Source: Vibrio sonorensis
GTDB lineage: Bacteria; Pseudomonadota; Gammaproteobacteria; Enterobacterales; Vibrionaceae
Assembly (NCBI RefSeq): GCF_001854765.1
Contig: NZ_LJJE01000091.1
Coordinates: 1 to 64,000, forward strand
Direction: 5' to 3'
Length of the DNA stretch: 64,000 bases
In this document: positions 46,481 to 60,141 of the stretch, piece by piece
How positions within the stretch are numbered: the stretch's first letter is position 1
Layout: each line of letters starts with the position of its first letter
Notes under the pieces: generated by a model
The model's input: the letters and a program-made list of their open reading frames with translations, nothing else
Told to the model about the DNA's origin: nothing
Database searches by the model: none
Program-made: the position numbers and the translations under genes

Positions 46481-48356
46481 TATTTCTTCTCCTCTTTGTT
46501 TAATACGTGATCAAATAGGCGTCTGACCACTGGTGCGCCGTTTGTTGAACCGCCACCTGCGTTTTCTAAAACTATAGTTACGATAAGCTTGGGATCGTTA
46601 AATGGGGCGAAACCGGTAAATAGGGCGTGATCGTGCAAGTGCTCGGCGAGTTCCTCTGCGTTGTACTTTTCGTCTTCACCCAAGCCAAACACCTGTGCTG
46701 TCCCTGATTTTCCTGCACTGACATATTTGAGATTGCTAAAAGCGCGTCTTGCGGTTCCTTTTTTACCGTGGTTAACCAAACGCATACCTTCTAAAGCGAG
46801 ATCCCAATAACGCTCTTTTACATCAGTAATTGGAGGGTAAGTTTCGTATTCGGTCAATTTTTGACTGGTGAACTTCTCGCCATTATTTATGGTTGAGCGA
46901 AGTAAGTGTGGGGCGATTCGCACACCGCGATTGATCAACACCGAGGTCGCTTTAGCGATCTGCATAGGGGTAGCCGTCCAATAGCCTTGTCCAATACCAA
47001 CAGGGATAGTGTCGCCTTGATACCATGGAACGCGGTGTCTTGCCATCTTCCAGTCGCGAGTGGGCATATTCGCTTTGCTCTCTTCGTGGATATCGATACC
47101 CGTGTAATCGCCAAAACCAAACATCATCATCCAGCTTGAGATCCTATCGATACCCATGTCGTATGCGATTTGGTAGAAGAAGGTATCAACGGATTCCTCA
47201 ATGGATTTTACGATATCGACTTTTCCGTGCCCCCACGGTAACCAGTCTCGAAATGGTCGGGTTTTTGAATTTGGAATTCGCCAATAGCCAGGGTCATTAC
47301 GTGTGGTAAATGGTGTGACTACCCCTTCCTGCAAAGCAGCGACGGCTAAGAAAGGCTTTATGGTTGATGCTGGAGGGTAGATGCCCAGTGTAGCGCGGTT
47401 AACCAAAGGGCGATTTTTGTCCTTCAGTAATGCGGAATAGGCTTTACCTGAGATACCGTGGACAAACGCATTTGGGTCATAGCTCGGACTAGAGACCATG
47501 CTAAGACGCCGTTGTCATTTGGATCGAGTACGATCGCGCTTCCTCGACGGCCATCGAGTAACTTGTGGGTGTAGAGTTGTAGGTCGATGTCTAAGTTGAG
47601 AACGATATCTTTACCCGGCTCTGGTGGTACGTACTTCAAGGTACGTATGATTCGTCCTCGACTGTTCACTTCGACTTCTTGATAGCCAGCGGTCCCGTGT
47701 AATAAATCTTCGTAATAGCGTTCAATCCCGAGTTTTCCAATATCGCGAGTCGCTTGATAATTGGCGTCTTTTTCTTCGCGGATCAGACGACTCATATCTT
47801 TGTCATTGATACGAGACACGTATCCGATCACATGGGTGAGTACTTCTCCATATGGGTAGTAACGCTTAAGGCTCGCGTTAACAGCAACACCGTGAAACTT
47901 GTGTTGTTGAACCGAAAACTTAGCCACCTGCTCCTCGGTGAGCTGGCTTAAGATCGGCACAGATTTAAAACGTCGAGTGTGACGTCTCTCTTTGTGAAAG
48001 CGAGCTACCTGCTCAGGTGTGATTGTTAAAATAGATTGCAGCTGAGTAATGGTTTCATCGATATCGCGTATTTTTTCCGGTGTTAGCTCTAATGAAAAAA
48101 CGGGGCGGTTTTCTGCGAGTAATTTGCCATTTCTATCATAGATAAGTCCACGGTTAGGAGCGATAGGGACGACTTTGATCCGGTTATCGTTAGAACGCGT
48201 TTTGTAATCTTGATACTGATTGATTTGGATGTTGTACAGGTTTGCAACCAATAAACCAACAAGGACGATGATGCCCAAAAATGCGAAAATAGCACGGCTG
48301 CGATACAGTCGTGCTTCTTCTTGGTAATCCCTAAATCGGCTACGTTTTCGTAACAT
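46480..48356 (-). pseudogene. mrdA: penicillin-binding protein 2 (MrdA), frameshifted
   Basis: Transpeptidase of the elongasome, partner of RodA. From ATG 48356 the reading gives a membrane anchor (about residues 20-42), the dimerisation region and PNRGLIYDRNGK, then derails after NDNGVLAW. The second frame continues MVSSPSYDPNAFVHGISG and carries STIK (active Ser, in PPASTIKPF), SVD and KSGTAQ to 46480. One missing A at about 47499 (GCATGG for GCAATGG) restores GVLAMVSSPSYDPN, the family sequence, and about 625 aa. The gene is essential for rod shape in relatives, so a sequence error is likely. Confidence 0.9.
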
Positions 48357-48362
48357 CTTATC

Positions 48363-48833
48363 CTATTCTCGGTGATATGGATGGTTGGTTGTAATACTCC
48401 AAGCTCTGTAGAGACTTTCCGCCATAACAATTCTTACTAATGGGTGGGGGAGTGTTAATGCTGACAGAGACCAACTTTGATCCGCTGCCGCTTTACACGC
48501 TGGTGCTAAGCCCTCTGGACCACCGATTAATATTGACACATCTCGACCGTCTAACTTCCAGCTTTCTAACTGCTCTGCTAGCTGCGGGGTATCCCACTTT
48601 TTTCCTGGAATATCGAGAGTAACAATTCGATTGCCTTTTGGCACGGCTGCCAACATGGATTCGCCTTCTTTTTGCAAAATTCTAGCAATATCAGCATTTT
48701 TCCCACGTTTGCCGGCCGGAATTTCAATTAGTTCTAGGGGCATGTCATGGGGAAAGCGACGTTTATATTCTTTAAACCCTTCCTCTACCCACTTTGGCAT
48801 TTTGGTTCCTACTGCCACTAGCTGTAATTTCAT
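48363..48833 (-). CDS. rlmH: 23S rRNA pseudouridine-1915 N3-methyltransferase
   Basis: SPOUT-class methyltransferase modifying Psi1915 in helix 69. 156 aa (E. coli 155) with the deep trefoil-knot signature [10 protein letters not shown] and a C-terminal [18 protein letters not shown], ending NHPYHRE. It is 6 bases from mrdA and 3 bases from rsfS, within the operon. Confidence 0.96.
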   Translation of the reverse strand: MKLQLVAVGTKMPKWVEEGFKEYKRRFPHDMPLELIEIPAGKRGKNADIARILQKEGESMLAAVPKGNRIVTLDIPGKKWDTPQLAEQLESWKLDGRDVSILIGGPEGLAPACKAAADQSWSLSALTLPHPLVRIVMAESLYRAWSITTNHPYHRE

Positions 48834-48836
48834 GGA

Positions 48837-49154
48837 TTATCCCCAGAGTTTTTCTAATTGGTATAGCTCTCTTTTATCTTCTTGCATTACGTGAAGAATA
48901 GTCGTGCCCATATCTAACACTACCCACTCCCCTTCGCTTTCGCCATCGACGGCTAGTGGAGTCATACCCGCTAGTTTGGCTTCTTTGGCTACGTGATCAG
49001 CGATAGACACCACGTGTCTGCGGGAAGTTCCAGTGCAAACAATCATAAAGTCAGTAATGCTGGACTTGTCCTGTACGTCAATGGTGATGATATCTTGTGC
49101 TTTCATATCATCTGCTTTGTCGGCTAAAAAATCATTGAGTTGTTCAGGTTGCAA
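48837..49154 (-). CDS. rsfS: ribosomal silencing factor RsfS
   Basis: Binds L14 of the 50S subunit and blocks subunit joining under starvation. 105 aa: [34 protein letters not shown] and [12 protein letters not shown] are family-typical. The start is TTG at 49154, supported by GAGGAA a few bases upstream and by alignment of MQ-x-DF at the N-terminus. nadD, which normally precedes it, is missing. Confidence 0.94.
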   Translation of the reverse strand: MQPEQLNDFLADKADDMKAQDIITIDVQDKSSITDFMIVCTGTSRRHVVSIADHVAKEAKLAGMTPLAVDGESEGEWVVLDMGTTILHVMQEDKRELYQLEKLWG

Positions 49155-49203
49155 AGTGTTTTCCTCGTGTTTGAATAGGGGGCAATTTAGGCGCGGCAGT
49201 ATA

Positions 49204-50223
49204 TCACTGTTTTGCCAAGTTCACGTTTGGCAGGCACATTTCCGCGCTTAATTGGTGCAATAGTGGCCAAGGAGACTCTTCGTACTGGGTTTTAGTCAGT
49301 ATTTCTATACGTGATAACAGTGACAGAAGTGCTCTGATATGGACCGCTGATAGCCGGTGAATGGCTTGAGTGTATAGCGCTCTTTTGGATTGCCAAATCC
49401 GATGCTTATCAAATAGGTTGCCTAAATTAGCTGGCGGCGATTGAAGCAGGTTATGCAACAAAAGTAGCTCTTTTTGTACTGTACGAGCTAAGACGATGGG
49501 CTCGACACCTTCAGCTTCAAGTTGGCGAAGGACTCTTTGACTTCGGTTTGCTTTTCCAGCCAACAGGGCGTCGCTCCAGCTAAAAGCAGTGAAGTGATTG
49601 TGTCGGCTTAGAGCGCTCTCTAGCCTCACTAGATTTAGTTCGCCATCGGGATAGAGTAAAGCGAGTTTTTCTAAGCTTTGGGAGAGTGCAAGTAGATTCC
49701 CTTCGTGCCACTGAGCTAGCATCTGCAGCGCTTCGTTATCGGGTTTTAAGTTGAGCAGTTTACAGCGGTTATGTACGAACTGAGGGAGGCGGTTTAAATC
49801 AGGAGTTAGACAGTTCACTACTGCCGCTGATTTAGCGTACAACTGGAACCATTTGGCTTTTTCTTGAGCTTTGGCAAGTTTTCCTCCAACTATCACTAAT
49901 AGGATGTCTTGATGGAGAAAGGAGTACAGTTCTGTCAATGATTTAGCGATAGTGGCATTTACACCAGTATCGGGAAGCTCAAGTTCTATGATCTGTTGAG
50001 ATGAGAACAAACTCATGGCTTGGCAGACATCAAATACGTCATTCCAGTCGAGGTTGCTGTCTACAGAAAACCTGTGATGTTCGACGAAGCCAGATTGTTC
50101 TGCCTGCTTTCGAATCGCAGCGCGCGACTCCTGAAATAAAAGAGGTTCGTTGCCAAACAGCATATAAATGGAATGTAGCTGTCTGGCAAGTTGTTCGTTA
50201 AGACGGTCGGCAAATAAACGCAT
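49204..50223 (-). CDS. holA: DNA polymerase III delta subunit
   Basis: Clamp-loader subunit that opens the beta sliding clamp. 339 aa (E. coli 343): the N-terminal [39 protein letters not shown] and the clamp-contact region [17 protein letters not shown] are diagnostic, followed by the lid and collar domains. It follows lptE by 11 bases. rsfS begins 49 bases after its stop. Confidence 0.94.
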   Translation of the reverse strand: MRLFADRLNEQLARQLHSIYMLFGNEPLLFQESRAAIRKQAEQSGFVEHHRFSVDSNLDWNDVFDVCQAMSLFSSQQIIELELPDTGVNATIAKSLTELYSFLHQDILLVIVGGKLAKAQEKAKWFQLYAKSAAVVNCLTPDLNRLPQFVHNRCKLLNLKPDNEALQMLAQWHEGNLLALSQSLEKLALLYPDGELNLVRLESALSRHNHFTAFSWSDALLAGKANRSQRVLRQLEAEGVEPIVLARTVQKELLLLHNLLQSPPANLGNLFDKHRIWQSKRALYTQAIHRLSAVHIRALLSLLSRIEILTKTQYEESPWPLLHQLSAEMCLPNVNLAKQ

Positions 50224-50234
50224 ACAAGTGCTGA

Positions 50235-50861
50235 TTATTGCTCGGAGGACTCAAGGTTATTGATCCTGCTCGGATCAAATTCTTCCGTTTCCACGGAGTA
50301 TTCTTCAAATTCGACGTCCATATCAGTTTGATCTTGCAACATTGCTTCGTGGGATGCGATTTCTGCTCTCATACGCGCCATTTGTCGAATGATCTGCGAA
50401 GTCGCTAGCTTGCGCATTTCGTCTTCAATCATATCTCGTTCTACAGATTTAGCTAAGGCCGTGAGAGGGTTATCTAAGTAGCTACGCGAAACACTAGTAG
50501 AGAAAGTTTTTGAACCGAAGTCAGGAATGGTCACGCGATAAGAAGCGTTAAAGGTGAGTTCCTTTTCTGCGGCCCTTGTGTTTTGGTAAAGCGAGAGTGT
50601 GCGCTCACTAACGCCTTCGCTGAGTAAGTGAAGGTTAGGGAGATCTGCCGCCGGAGGTACAATGTCTACTTCGTTTAATCTAAGCTGAGCACCCATCATA
50701 CGAGTGAAAGCGCTGTATTGGTCGTAGCTAGTAAGTGAAAGTTTACTGAGTTCGTCAGGGACAGAGTAATCCCCTCTTAAGTGGAAACCACATGCACTAA
50801 GAAGGCTGGCAATAGTTAACACTAAGGTAATTTTAAAAGAAGTAAATGAAGTTAGGCGCAT
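50235..50861 (-). CDS. lptE: LPS-assembly lipoprotein LptE
   Basis: Outer-membrane lipoprotein plug of the LptD translocon. Signal with lipobox LSAC, then GFHLRGDYSVPDEL, the family hallmark. 208 aa with a long acidic C-terminal tail (EFEEYSVETEEFDPSR) beyond the E. coli length of 193. It is downstream of leuS on the same strand. Confidence 0.93.
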   Translation of the reverse strand: MRLTSFTSFKITLVLTIASLLSACGFHLRGDYSVPDELSKLSLTSYDQYSAFTRMMGAQLRLNEVDIVPPAADLPNLHLLSEGVSERTLSLYQNTRAAEKELTFNASYRVTIPDFGSKTFSTSVSRSYLDNPLTALAKSVERDMIEDEMRKLATSQIIRQMARMRAEIASHEAMLQDQTDMDVEFEEYSVETEEFDPSRINNLESSEQ

Positions 50862-50888
50862 TACTCTATGGCTCTCTGTTGTTTTGAC

Positions 50889-50955
50889 TACTTATCTTAT
50901 TCCACTCGGGAGTAGAATAAGATAAGTAAACAGGGTGATAATCCACCCTGTTTAC
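50889..50955. terminator. tandem hairpins in the leuS-lptE gap
   Basis: Two hairpins share three bases: TACTTATCTTATTC-C-ACTC (50889-50907) pairs with GAGT-A-GAATAAGATAAGTA (50910-50928), one mismatch; and GTAAACAGGGTG (50926-50937) pairs with CACCCTGTTTAC (50944-50955), 12 bp perfect. Read from leuS (minus strand), the GC-rich hairpin comes first and is followed by a T-rich tract. Likely leuS terminator or a processing/attenuation structure. Confidence 0.6.
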
Positions 50956-50973
50956 AGACTGCGAGATAGGAAC

Positions 50974-53585
<2,612 letters not shown>

Positions 53586-53783
53586 TCAGTTAGAACAGAC
53601 ATTAATAGATCGTCATAGAATACCTAAAGGAGGGGTGTACAACAATAGCAAATAAGACCTTATCCCCAAGTAACCTCAAGATGTTGGTTTGCCGAGAATT
53701 ACTTGGTTTATCGATCCGGCGGAGTTTTGAATTATTTCTAGCTTGAGTCGAGCAATTACACATGGGAGTTATGGAGGTAAATT

Positions 53784-54254
53784 ATGCCTAAACGCAAATC
53801 CGAATATGAAGATATGTTTGACGATGTGGTGGAGGCACTTAAACACAGCCCTGACGAGGTTAATCATGTATTTGAAACCTCGGGAAAAGTACTGGATGCT
53901 GCCAATGATTTGACCAAAGACGAGCTGGCTTTGGTGTCTGCCTATATGAAAGCGGACCTAAAGGAGTTTGCCGATAGTTATGAATCTTCCAAAAGTGGCC
54001 CCTTCTATCTGATGATCACCGACTCTATTTGGCAAGGCCTGCTCGATATTACCGATAGAACTAAGGTTGAGTGGGTGGAGCTCTTTGCCGACCTCGAACA
54101 TCAGGGGCTTTACGAGGCGGGAGAGGTGATAGGCTTGGGTAATCTAGTGTGTGACCAGTGCGGACATAAAACCCAATACAACCACCCAACGGTGATCATT
54201 CCATGTGTGAAATGTGGTCACAAAGGATTTAGTCGTCAGCCGTTAAAACCATAA
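53784..54254 (+). CDS. YbeL-like zinc-ribbon protein
   Basis: A 156-aa protein: an acidic helical N-terminal half (EYEDMFDDVVEALKHSPDEV) and a C-terminal zinc ribbon with CDQCGHKTQ and CVKCGHKGF. It matches the YbeL/DUF1451 family found next to leuS in E. coli. Function is unknown. It is a single gene divergent from leuS with GGAGGT just upstream of the ATG. Confidence 0.88.
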   Translation: MPKRKSEYEDMFDDVVEALKHSPDEVNHVFETSGKVLDAANDLTKDELALVSAYMKADLKEFADSYESSKSGPFYLMITDSIWQGLLDITDRTKVEWVELFADLEHQGLYEAGEVIGLGNLVCDQCGHKTQYNHPTVIIPCVKCGHKGFSRQPLKP

Positions 54255-54255
54255 A

Positions 54256-54284
54256 AAAGGGAAGCTAGGCTTCCCTTTGGACAT
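54256..54284. terminator. bidirectional terminator between ybeL-like gene and lnt
   Basis: AAAGGGAAGC (54256-54265) / GCTTCCCTTT (54269-54278) with 3-base loop. The minus strand is followed by TTTTAT. Confidence 0.85.
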
Positions 54285-54287
54285 TTT

Positions 54288-55819
54288 TTAGATTTGCTTT
54301 CTTGTTAGTACAGCTGCGGCGATAAGGCTTGAATAGACGAGGAAGTAAACCATCCAACTTCCCCATAGATGGTAAGGGGTACTACCCTTCACACTTAAAA
54401 CATTCGCGGTCAGAACGGCAGTTTCAAACTGAGGTATCTGTTTGACTATCTTTCCTCGGTGATCCGTGATTGCCGTCACTCCGTTATTTGTCGATCGGAC
54501 GACGGGCCTACCAAGCTCTAAAGCTCGCATTCTTGCTATTTCCATATGCTGCAATGGGCCAATTGAGTGGCCAAACCAAGCGTCGTTAGACAGGGTTAAT
54601 ATAAAGTCTGTCTGGTCGTTTACATTTTGGCGAACTTGCTCGTTAAAGATAATCTCATAGCACAAAGCTGGTGCGAGATAACGACCTTTGGCTTCAATAT
54701 TTGGTTGGATGAACTCACCTGCGCTAAATGATGACATTGGCAGGTTAAATATTGGCGCTATCGGCCTTAAAATGGATTCAAATGGTACAAACTCCCCAAA
54801 CGGCAGTAAGTGATGTTTGTGGTAGCGTTGAGTCATATCGAACTCGTATTCACCCCTTCCATTGTCTCCAATGTCAAAATGCTGTTGTAAAAGCGCTTAT
54901 CTTGGTCTTGATTGACGACCCCAGTGATAATCGCAGTTTGGTGTTTTTTGGCTGAATAGTCGATATTGCGAAGATAGGAGGCAATTTCGAATTCGAAGGC
55001 TGGAATGGCCGCTTCCGGCCAAATGATAATATCGGAGTCCCAGTTTTCTCGGGAAAGGTCCGTGTATTTCATTATGGTTGGCCAACGCTGACTGGGATGC
55101 CATTTAATGGCTTGGTCGATGTTGCCTTGAATCAGCGTAATCTCTGTCGTCTTATCTGATTGTGGGGTAACCCATTGAGCGATACTTAGACCATAGCCAG
55201 TGGCAAATAACGTGATTGGTACCAGTAATACGAATGGCTTGCGGCGGATAACGGCATAGCTCGAACTGGTTGCTATCACAATAACAATGTAAGTGATCAG
55301 CTCAACACCACCGATAGGGGCGAAGTTAGAAAGCGGCGAATCTATTTGGCTATAGCCTAGCCATAACCAAGGAAAACCTGTCATGACCCAACCGCGTAAC
55401 CAGTCGAAAACAAGCCACAATGCTGGCGCAGCAAGGAAGTAACGTGTTCGGTTGGTTTGTGGGAAAAAGCGATTGAGGCTCCATGCCCACAACGCTGGGT
55501 AAAGTGAGAGATACGAAATGAGCAATGCCATTAGAAACAGGCTTGCGGGTTTTGGCATACCGCCAAAGTTATCTATGCTGACATGAACCCAACTCAATCC
55601 AGTCGCAAATTGTCCTAGCCCCCAAAAAAGGCCGATAAACAGTGCTTGTTTTGCGGTTCTTCCGGTGAGTAATAACAGCAGAAGTACTGGGCTGAGTATC
55701 GCTACTGGCCACCATGAGTAGGGGGCGAAGGAAAGTGTGGTTATCGCTCCAGCAAAAGCGGCCGCTAAGGGCCGCTTTGAGCGATGAAATAGGGAAGTCA
55801 TCATAGGTAAACTTAGCAC
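54288..55819 (-). pseudogene. lnt: apolipoprotein N-acyltransferase Lnt, frameshifted
   Basis: Inner-membrane enzyme adding the third acyl chain to lipoproteins. The first frame carries six or so membrane helices and the start of the nitrilase domain ([11 protein letters not shown], the catalytic Glu), ending in [12 protein letters not shown]. The second frame reads [20 protein letters not shown] (catalytic Lys region), [10 protein letters not shown] (active Cys) and a last helix. One missing G near 54868 restores [21 protein letters not shown] and about 510 aa. All three catalytic motifs are intact once joined. Confidence 0.92.
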
Positions 55820-56694
55820 TACTCTTCGGTTTCTGTTTCGGCAGGAACCTCGTCAGGGATAGTGACTTGCAGTTGTACCACTCGTCGGTTATCGGCTGCA
55901 GTGACCTTGAAGGTGTAGTGCTGAATTTCGACCAGTTCACCGCGAGATGGCAAATGGCCAAATGCGGTCATAACTAATCCACCTACCGTGTCGACTTCAT
56001 CATCACTAAATGATGAACCAAATGTTTCGTTAAACTCGTCGATAGTAGTAAGCGCTTTTACCGCGTAGGTGTGTTTGCTCAGTTGACGGATGTCGAGTTC
56101 TTCTTCGTCGTCAAACTCGTCTTCTATTTCGCCGACGATCTGTTCGAGAATATCTTCGATGGTGATAAGGCCAGAAACCCCACCAAACTCATCGACGACA
56201 ATTGCCATGTGGTAACGCTCTTCACGGAACTCCTTGAGTAAGCGATCGACTCGTTTACTTTCAGGGACGACTACGGCAGGGCGTATTACCTGCTCGATAT
56301 CGAATGGCGCGCTATCTGAGCCCAAGTATTTAAGTAAGTCCTTCGCGAGTAGAATGCCTTCCACATGGTCTTTATCTTCACTAATTACCGGGTAGCGAGA
56401 GTGCTGGGCATCGGTAATGAGTGCGACCAGAGCGTCTAAATCGTCGCTGCGGTCTGCAGTTACCATCTGGGAGCGAGGGATCATGATATCTCTTACCCTC
56501 ATCTCTGCGATTTCCATGACCCCTTCGAGCATGTCGCGGGTATCGTGGTCAATCAGGTCATTTTCTTCAGAATCTCGTATTACATCTACCAACTCTTGGC
56601 GATCTTTAGGATCTACTTGGAAAAGTTGACCTAGGCGTTCAAAGAAGGACTTTCTACTCGGACCTTCTGAGTTTTGCGAATTGTCTTCGTTCAT
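55819..56694 (-). CDS. corC: CorC-family magnesium/cobalt efflux protein
   Basis: A 291-aa cytosolic protein with two CBS domains ([20 protein letters not shown] and [20 protein letters not shown]) and a C-terminal CorC/HlyC transporter-associated domain. It overlaps the lnt start by one base. In E. coli (YbeX) it lies in the same operon and is linked to Mg/Co export and ribosome health. Confidence 0.94.
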   Translation of the reverse strand: MNEDNSQNSEGPSRKSFFERLGQLFQVDPKDRQELVDVIRDSEENDLIDHDTRDMLEGVMEIAEMRVRDIMIPRSQMVTADRSDDLDALVALITDAQHSRYPVISEDKDHVEGILLAKDLLKYLGSDSAPFDIEQVIRPAVVVPESKRVDRLLKEFREERYHMAIVVDEFGGVSGLITIEDILEQIVGEIEDEFDDEEELDIRQLSKHTYAVKALTTIDEFNETFGSSFSDDEVDTVGGLVMTAFGHLPSRGELVEIQHYTFKVTAADNRRVVQLQVTIPDEVPAETETEE

Positions 56695-56762
56695 TTCATC
56701 TCAATAAACTAACGCTATCAGATGTGTGATAGCACACTTATAAGTTACGATATTGAAGTAAC

Positions 56763-57227
56763 TTATTGTTTTTCTGCAATATATGGGTCTTCAAAACCCA
56801 AGTCTTGCATAATCTTTGTTTCGAGGGACTCCATTTCTTCAGCTTCGTCATCCTCAATATGATCATAACCTAGCAGATGTAGTGAGCCATGTACAACCAT
56901 ATGCGCCCAGTGCGCATTTAATGGTTTGCTCTGCTCAATGGCCTCTTGCTCAACCACTTGTTTACAAATAACCATGTCGCCTAACAGATTAATCGGTAGC
57001 TCTGGCGGCGCTTCAAACGGAAAGGAAAGCACATTTGTCGGCTTGTCTTTTCCGCGATACTCCATGTTGAGCTGGTGGCTTTCTTTCACGTCGACAATGC
57101 GAATTGTCAGCTCTGCTTCTGGTTTGAACGGTGAGATGGCTTTGTCCAACCATGATTGAAAATCAACTTCGGTTGGAAGATGATCTGGCTGTTCTACGGC
57201 CAACTGAAGGTCGAGTTCTATCGCCAT
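56763..57227 (-). CDS. ybeY: endoribonuclease YbeY
   Basis: Metal-dependent RNase in rRNA maturation and ribosome quality control. 154 aa from ATG 57227, preceded by GAAGGAAT. The zinc-binding motif [11 protein letters not shown] gives His113, His117 and His123. A longer frame upstream lies inside ybeZ and is not used. Start is one base from the end of ybeZ, so translation is coupled. Confidence 0.95.
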   Translation of the reverse strand: MAIELDLQLAVEQPDHLPTEVDFQSWLDKAISPFKPEAELTIRIVDVKESHQLNMEYRGKDKPTNVLSFPFEAPPELPINLLGDMVICKQVVEQEAIEQSKPLNAHWAHMVVHGSLHLLGYDHIEDDEAEEMESLETKIMQDLGFEDPYIAEKQ

Positions 57228-57228
57228 G

Positions 57229-58314
57229 CTATTCCTTCTCCACACTTGTCGAGGAGTGAGAATTTTCGGCTTGGCGAGCTTCTCTCTCTTCGCGGCGTCG
57301 CTTCTCATACGCTTTGCGCTCTTTTTGATCTTGAGCTTCCCATTTCTCATAAGCGTTAACAATGCGAGCGACAACTGGGTGACGAACCACGTCATCCGAT
57401 TGGAAGAAGTTAAAGCTGATTTCGTCTACTTCGTTCAAGACTTCAATAGCGTGGCGCAAGCCAGATTTTGCTCCGCGAGGTAAGTCTATTTGAGTAACAT
57501 CACCGGTTATCACGGCTCTTGAGTTAAAACCAATACGTGTCAGGAACATTTTCATCTGTTCAACCGTGGTATTTTGGCTTTCATCTAGGATGATAAATGC
57601 GTCGTTTAGCGTTCGACCGCGCATATAAGCGAGCGGTGCTACTTCAATCACATTTCTTTCGATGAGCTTTTCGACTCGCTCAAAACCGAGCATTTCAAAC
57701 AGAGCGTCATACAGAGGGCGCAAGTAAGGGTCCACTTTCTGGCTGAGATCTCCTGGTAAAAAACCGAGCTTTTCACCAGCCTCTACAGCCGGACGAGTTA
57801 GAAGAATTCGGCGGATCTCTTGCCTTTCCAGTGCATCGACTGCAGCGGCTACCGCGAGGTAGGTTTTGCCTGTACCGGCAGGGCCTATACCAAAGCTAAT
57901 ATCGTGAGTAACCATATTCACTAAATATTGGGCTTGGTTAGGAGTACGAGGTTTTATCACGCCTTTTTTAGTTTTTATAAAGACTTCTTTGCCGTGCTCA
58001 ATATCGGATTCTAGATTTTGGTCTAAAACTCCGGTTTCCTTTATCGCCAGATGAATCTCTTCCGGCTCTATGTCGGGAATTTCCCCGCGAACAGGGGCCG
58101 TATTGACGTAAAGGGTCTTTATAATTTCTAACGCAGCGGCAGTGGTGTGGGGTTTACCTACTAGGGTAAAAAAATTGCCGCGGTAGCTGATTTCAACCCC
58201 TAATCGGCGTTCCAAATGTTTGATATTGTCATCGAAAGGACCGCAAAGGCTAGCAAGACGGCGGTTGTCTGAAGGTTCTAGATTGATTTCTAGGGTAACG
58301 ATTTTATTACTCAA
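57229..58314 (-). CDS. ybeZ: PhoH-like ATPase YbeZ
   Basis: A 361-aa protein with a PhoH P-loop domain: Walker [12 protein letters not shown] near residue 140, Walker [12 protein letters not shown], and [14 protein letters not shown]. An N-terminal KH-like region precedes it, and the charged tail ([18 protein letters not shown]) is poorly conserved. It partners functionally with YbeY. Follows miaB by 71 bases. Confidence 0.93.
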   Translation of the reverse strand: MSNKIVTLEINLEPSDNRRLASLCGPFDDNIKHLERRLGVEISYRGNFFTLVGKPHTTAAALEIIKTLYVNTAPVRGEIPDIEPEEIHLAIKETGVLDQNLESDIEHGKEVFIKTKKGVIKPRTPNQAQYLVNMVTHDISFGIGPAGTGKTYLAVAAAVDALERQEIRRILLTRPAVEAGEKLGFLPGDLSQKVDPYLRPLYDALFEMLGFERVEKLIERNVIEVAPLAYMRGRTLNDAFIILDESQNTTVEQMKMFLTRIGFNSRAVITGDVTQIDLPRGAKSGLRHAIEVLNEVDEISFNFFQSDDVVRHPVVARIVNAYEKWEAQDQKERKAYEKRRREEREARQAENSHSSTSVEKE

Positions 58315-58385
58315 ATTTGCCTCTCATGGTTGCCATTGTATGAGAGCCTGATAACGACCAGACTCTCAATGGCTATTCTACGAAC

Positions 58386-59810
58386 TTAAGGCGTAAATGT
58401 AGCAACACCTAGTTCGTCTTCTCGGCGGGTCTTCTCCATCATCTCTGTTGGTGAAGTTACCACCCTTAGGTTCATCTCTTGTTCGGTTCTTATCAGTTCG
58501 CCACGCAAGGAGTTGGCAAATACGTCAACAATTTTGACATCGACAAACTGACCAATAAGTTCTGCTGGGCCTTCAAAGTTCACAACGCGGTTGTTCTCAG
58601 TACGGCCACGAAGTTCCATCAAGTTTTTCTTAGAAGGGCCTTCTACCAGTATACGCTGTTCTGTGTCTAACATCAGTCTTGAATAGCGCATTGCTTGACT
58701 GTTGATAGTTTGCTGAAGTTCGTATAGACGCTCTTTCTTAGTATCTTCACTTAGATCGCAAGGGTAATCCGCTGCAGGAGTACCAGGGCGAGGAGAGAAG
58801 ATAAAGCTAAAACTCATATCAAAGTCGACGTCGCGGATCAGCTTCATGGTTTGCTGGAAATCGTGGTCTGACTCGCCAGGGAAACCGACAATGAAATCAG
58901 AGCTGATTTGAATGCCTGGTCGTGCTTTGCGAAGTTTACGAATCGTAGACTTATACTCAATACCCGTATGAGGGCGCTTCATCATGGTTAGAATACGGTC
59001 GGAACCACTTTGAACGGGTAAGTGTAAGAAGCTAACCAGTTCAGGTGTGTCTTCGTATACGGCAACGATGTCGTCGGTAAACTCCATCGGGTGGCTCGTT
59101 GTAAATCGAATGCGGTCGATGCCATCGATAGAAGCGACCAGTCTTAACAGATCGGCGAACGAACAGATATCACCGTCGTGTGTTGGGCCGCGATAAGCGT
59201 TTACGTTTTGTCCAAGAAGGTTAACTTCGCGAACGCCTTGTTCAGCAAGTTGAGCTATTTCGAAAAGCACATCATCCATTGGACGGCTAACTTCTTCACC
59301 ACGAGTATATGGAACAACGCAGTAAGTACAGTACTTGGAACAGCCTTCCATAATAGAAACGAACGCAGTTGCGCCTTCGGCACGTGGCTCTGGTAGGCTA
59401 TCGAACTTCTCAATTTCAGGGAAAGAGATGTCCATAACTGGAACGTCATCGCTTTGAGACTGCTTAATCATTTCAGGTAAGCGGTGTAGCGTTTGCGGGC
59501 CGAAAATAACGTCGACAAAGGGGGCGCGTTCGCGAATGTGGTCGCCTTCTTGAGTCGCAACACAGCCACCGACGCCAATCACAACGCCAGGTTTACTATC
59601 TTTAAGTGTTTTCCAACGACCCAATTGGTGGAATACTTTTTCCTGCGCTTTCTCGCGGATAGAACAGGTGTTCAGTAGTAGTACATCTGCTTCTGATGGT
59701 TCTTCTGTCAGCTCGTAGCCGTTCGCAGCATTAAGCAGATCAGCCATTTTAGATGAATCGTATTCGTTCATCTGGCAACCCCAGGTTTTTATTAGCAGTT
59801 TCTTACTCAT
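58386..59810 (-). CDS. miaB: tRNA-2-methylthio-N6-dimethylallyladenosine synthase MiaB
   Basis: Radical SAM methylthiotransferase forming ms2i6A37. 474 aa from ATG 59810, equal to E. coli MiaB. Cluster-binding cysteines: Cys12, Cys49 and Cys83 for the auxiliary cluster, and Cys157, Cys161 and Cys164 (GCSKYCTYC) for the radical SAM cluster. A C-terminal TRAM domain follows. Upstream in-frame sequence adds 30 unlikely residues. Confidence 0.96.
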   Translation of the reverse strand: MSKKLLIKTWGCQMNEYDSSKMADLLNAANGYELTEEPSEADVLLLNTCSIREKAQEKVFHQLGRWKTLKDSKPGVVIGVGGCVATQEGDHIRERAPFVDVIFGPQTLHRLPEMIKQSQSDDVPVMDISFPEIEKFDSLPEPRAEGATAFVSIMEGCSKYCTYCVVPYTRGEEVSRPMDDVLFEIAQLAEQGVREVNLLGQNVNAYRGPTHDGDICSFADLLRLVASIDGIDRIRFTTSHPMEFTDDIVAVYEDTPELVSFLHLPVQSGSDRILTMMKRPHTGIEYKSTIRKLRKARPGIQISSDFIVGFPGESDHDFQQTMKLIRDVDFDMSFSFIFSPRPGTPAADYPCDLSEDTKKERLYELQQTINSQAMRYSRLMLDTEQRILVEGPSKKNLMELRGRTENNRVVNFEGPAELIGQFVDVKIVDVFANSLRGELIRTEQEMNLRVVTSPTEMMEKTRREDELGVATFTP

Positions 59811-60141
59811 CTCACATTCGCTCGTATTAAATCTTTTACTAAAAAGAAACTCATACCCAAAAAGGAAACGGGCTCGCTTGACGAGACCATTTGGGTACAC
59901 TTGTTCAAATTATAGTCACCATTCTGGTGGTAAGCGGCGTATTGTACTGCTTTCAATCTGTCCTGACTAGTAGTTAGGTCAATTCTATTTAAACCTTTAC
60001 TGTATAAGGGGTTTGACCTCGTTACACTTATGGTTTTTGTTTGAGGATGTGGTCATAAACTCACTGCCACAAAGTCCATCTGATAACTTTTTCGGTGTAT
60101 AATCGAAAGTCGCCAAAGATCAATATGATAAAGAGTGAAGA
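59811..60141. other. miaB/ubiF divergent intergenic region
   Basis: 331 bases holding divergent promoters. A TATAAT at 60098-60103 is a good -10 for ubiF, about 40 bases before its start, but no convincing -35 is present. I see no other gene or repeat. Confidence 0.5.
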
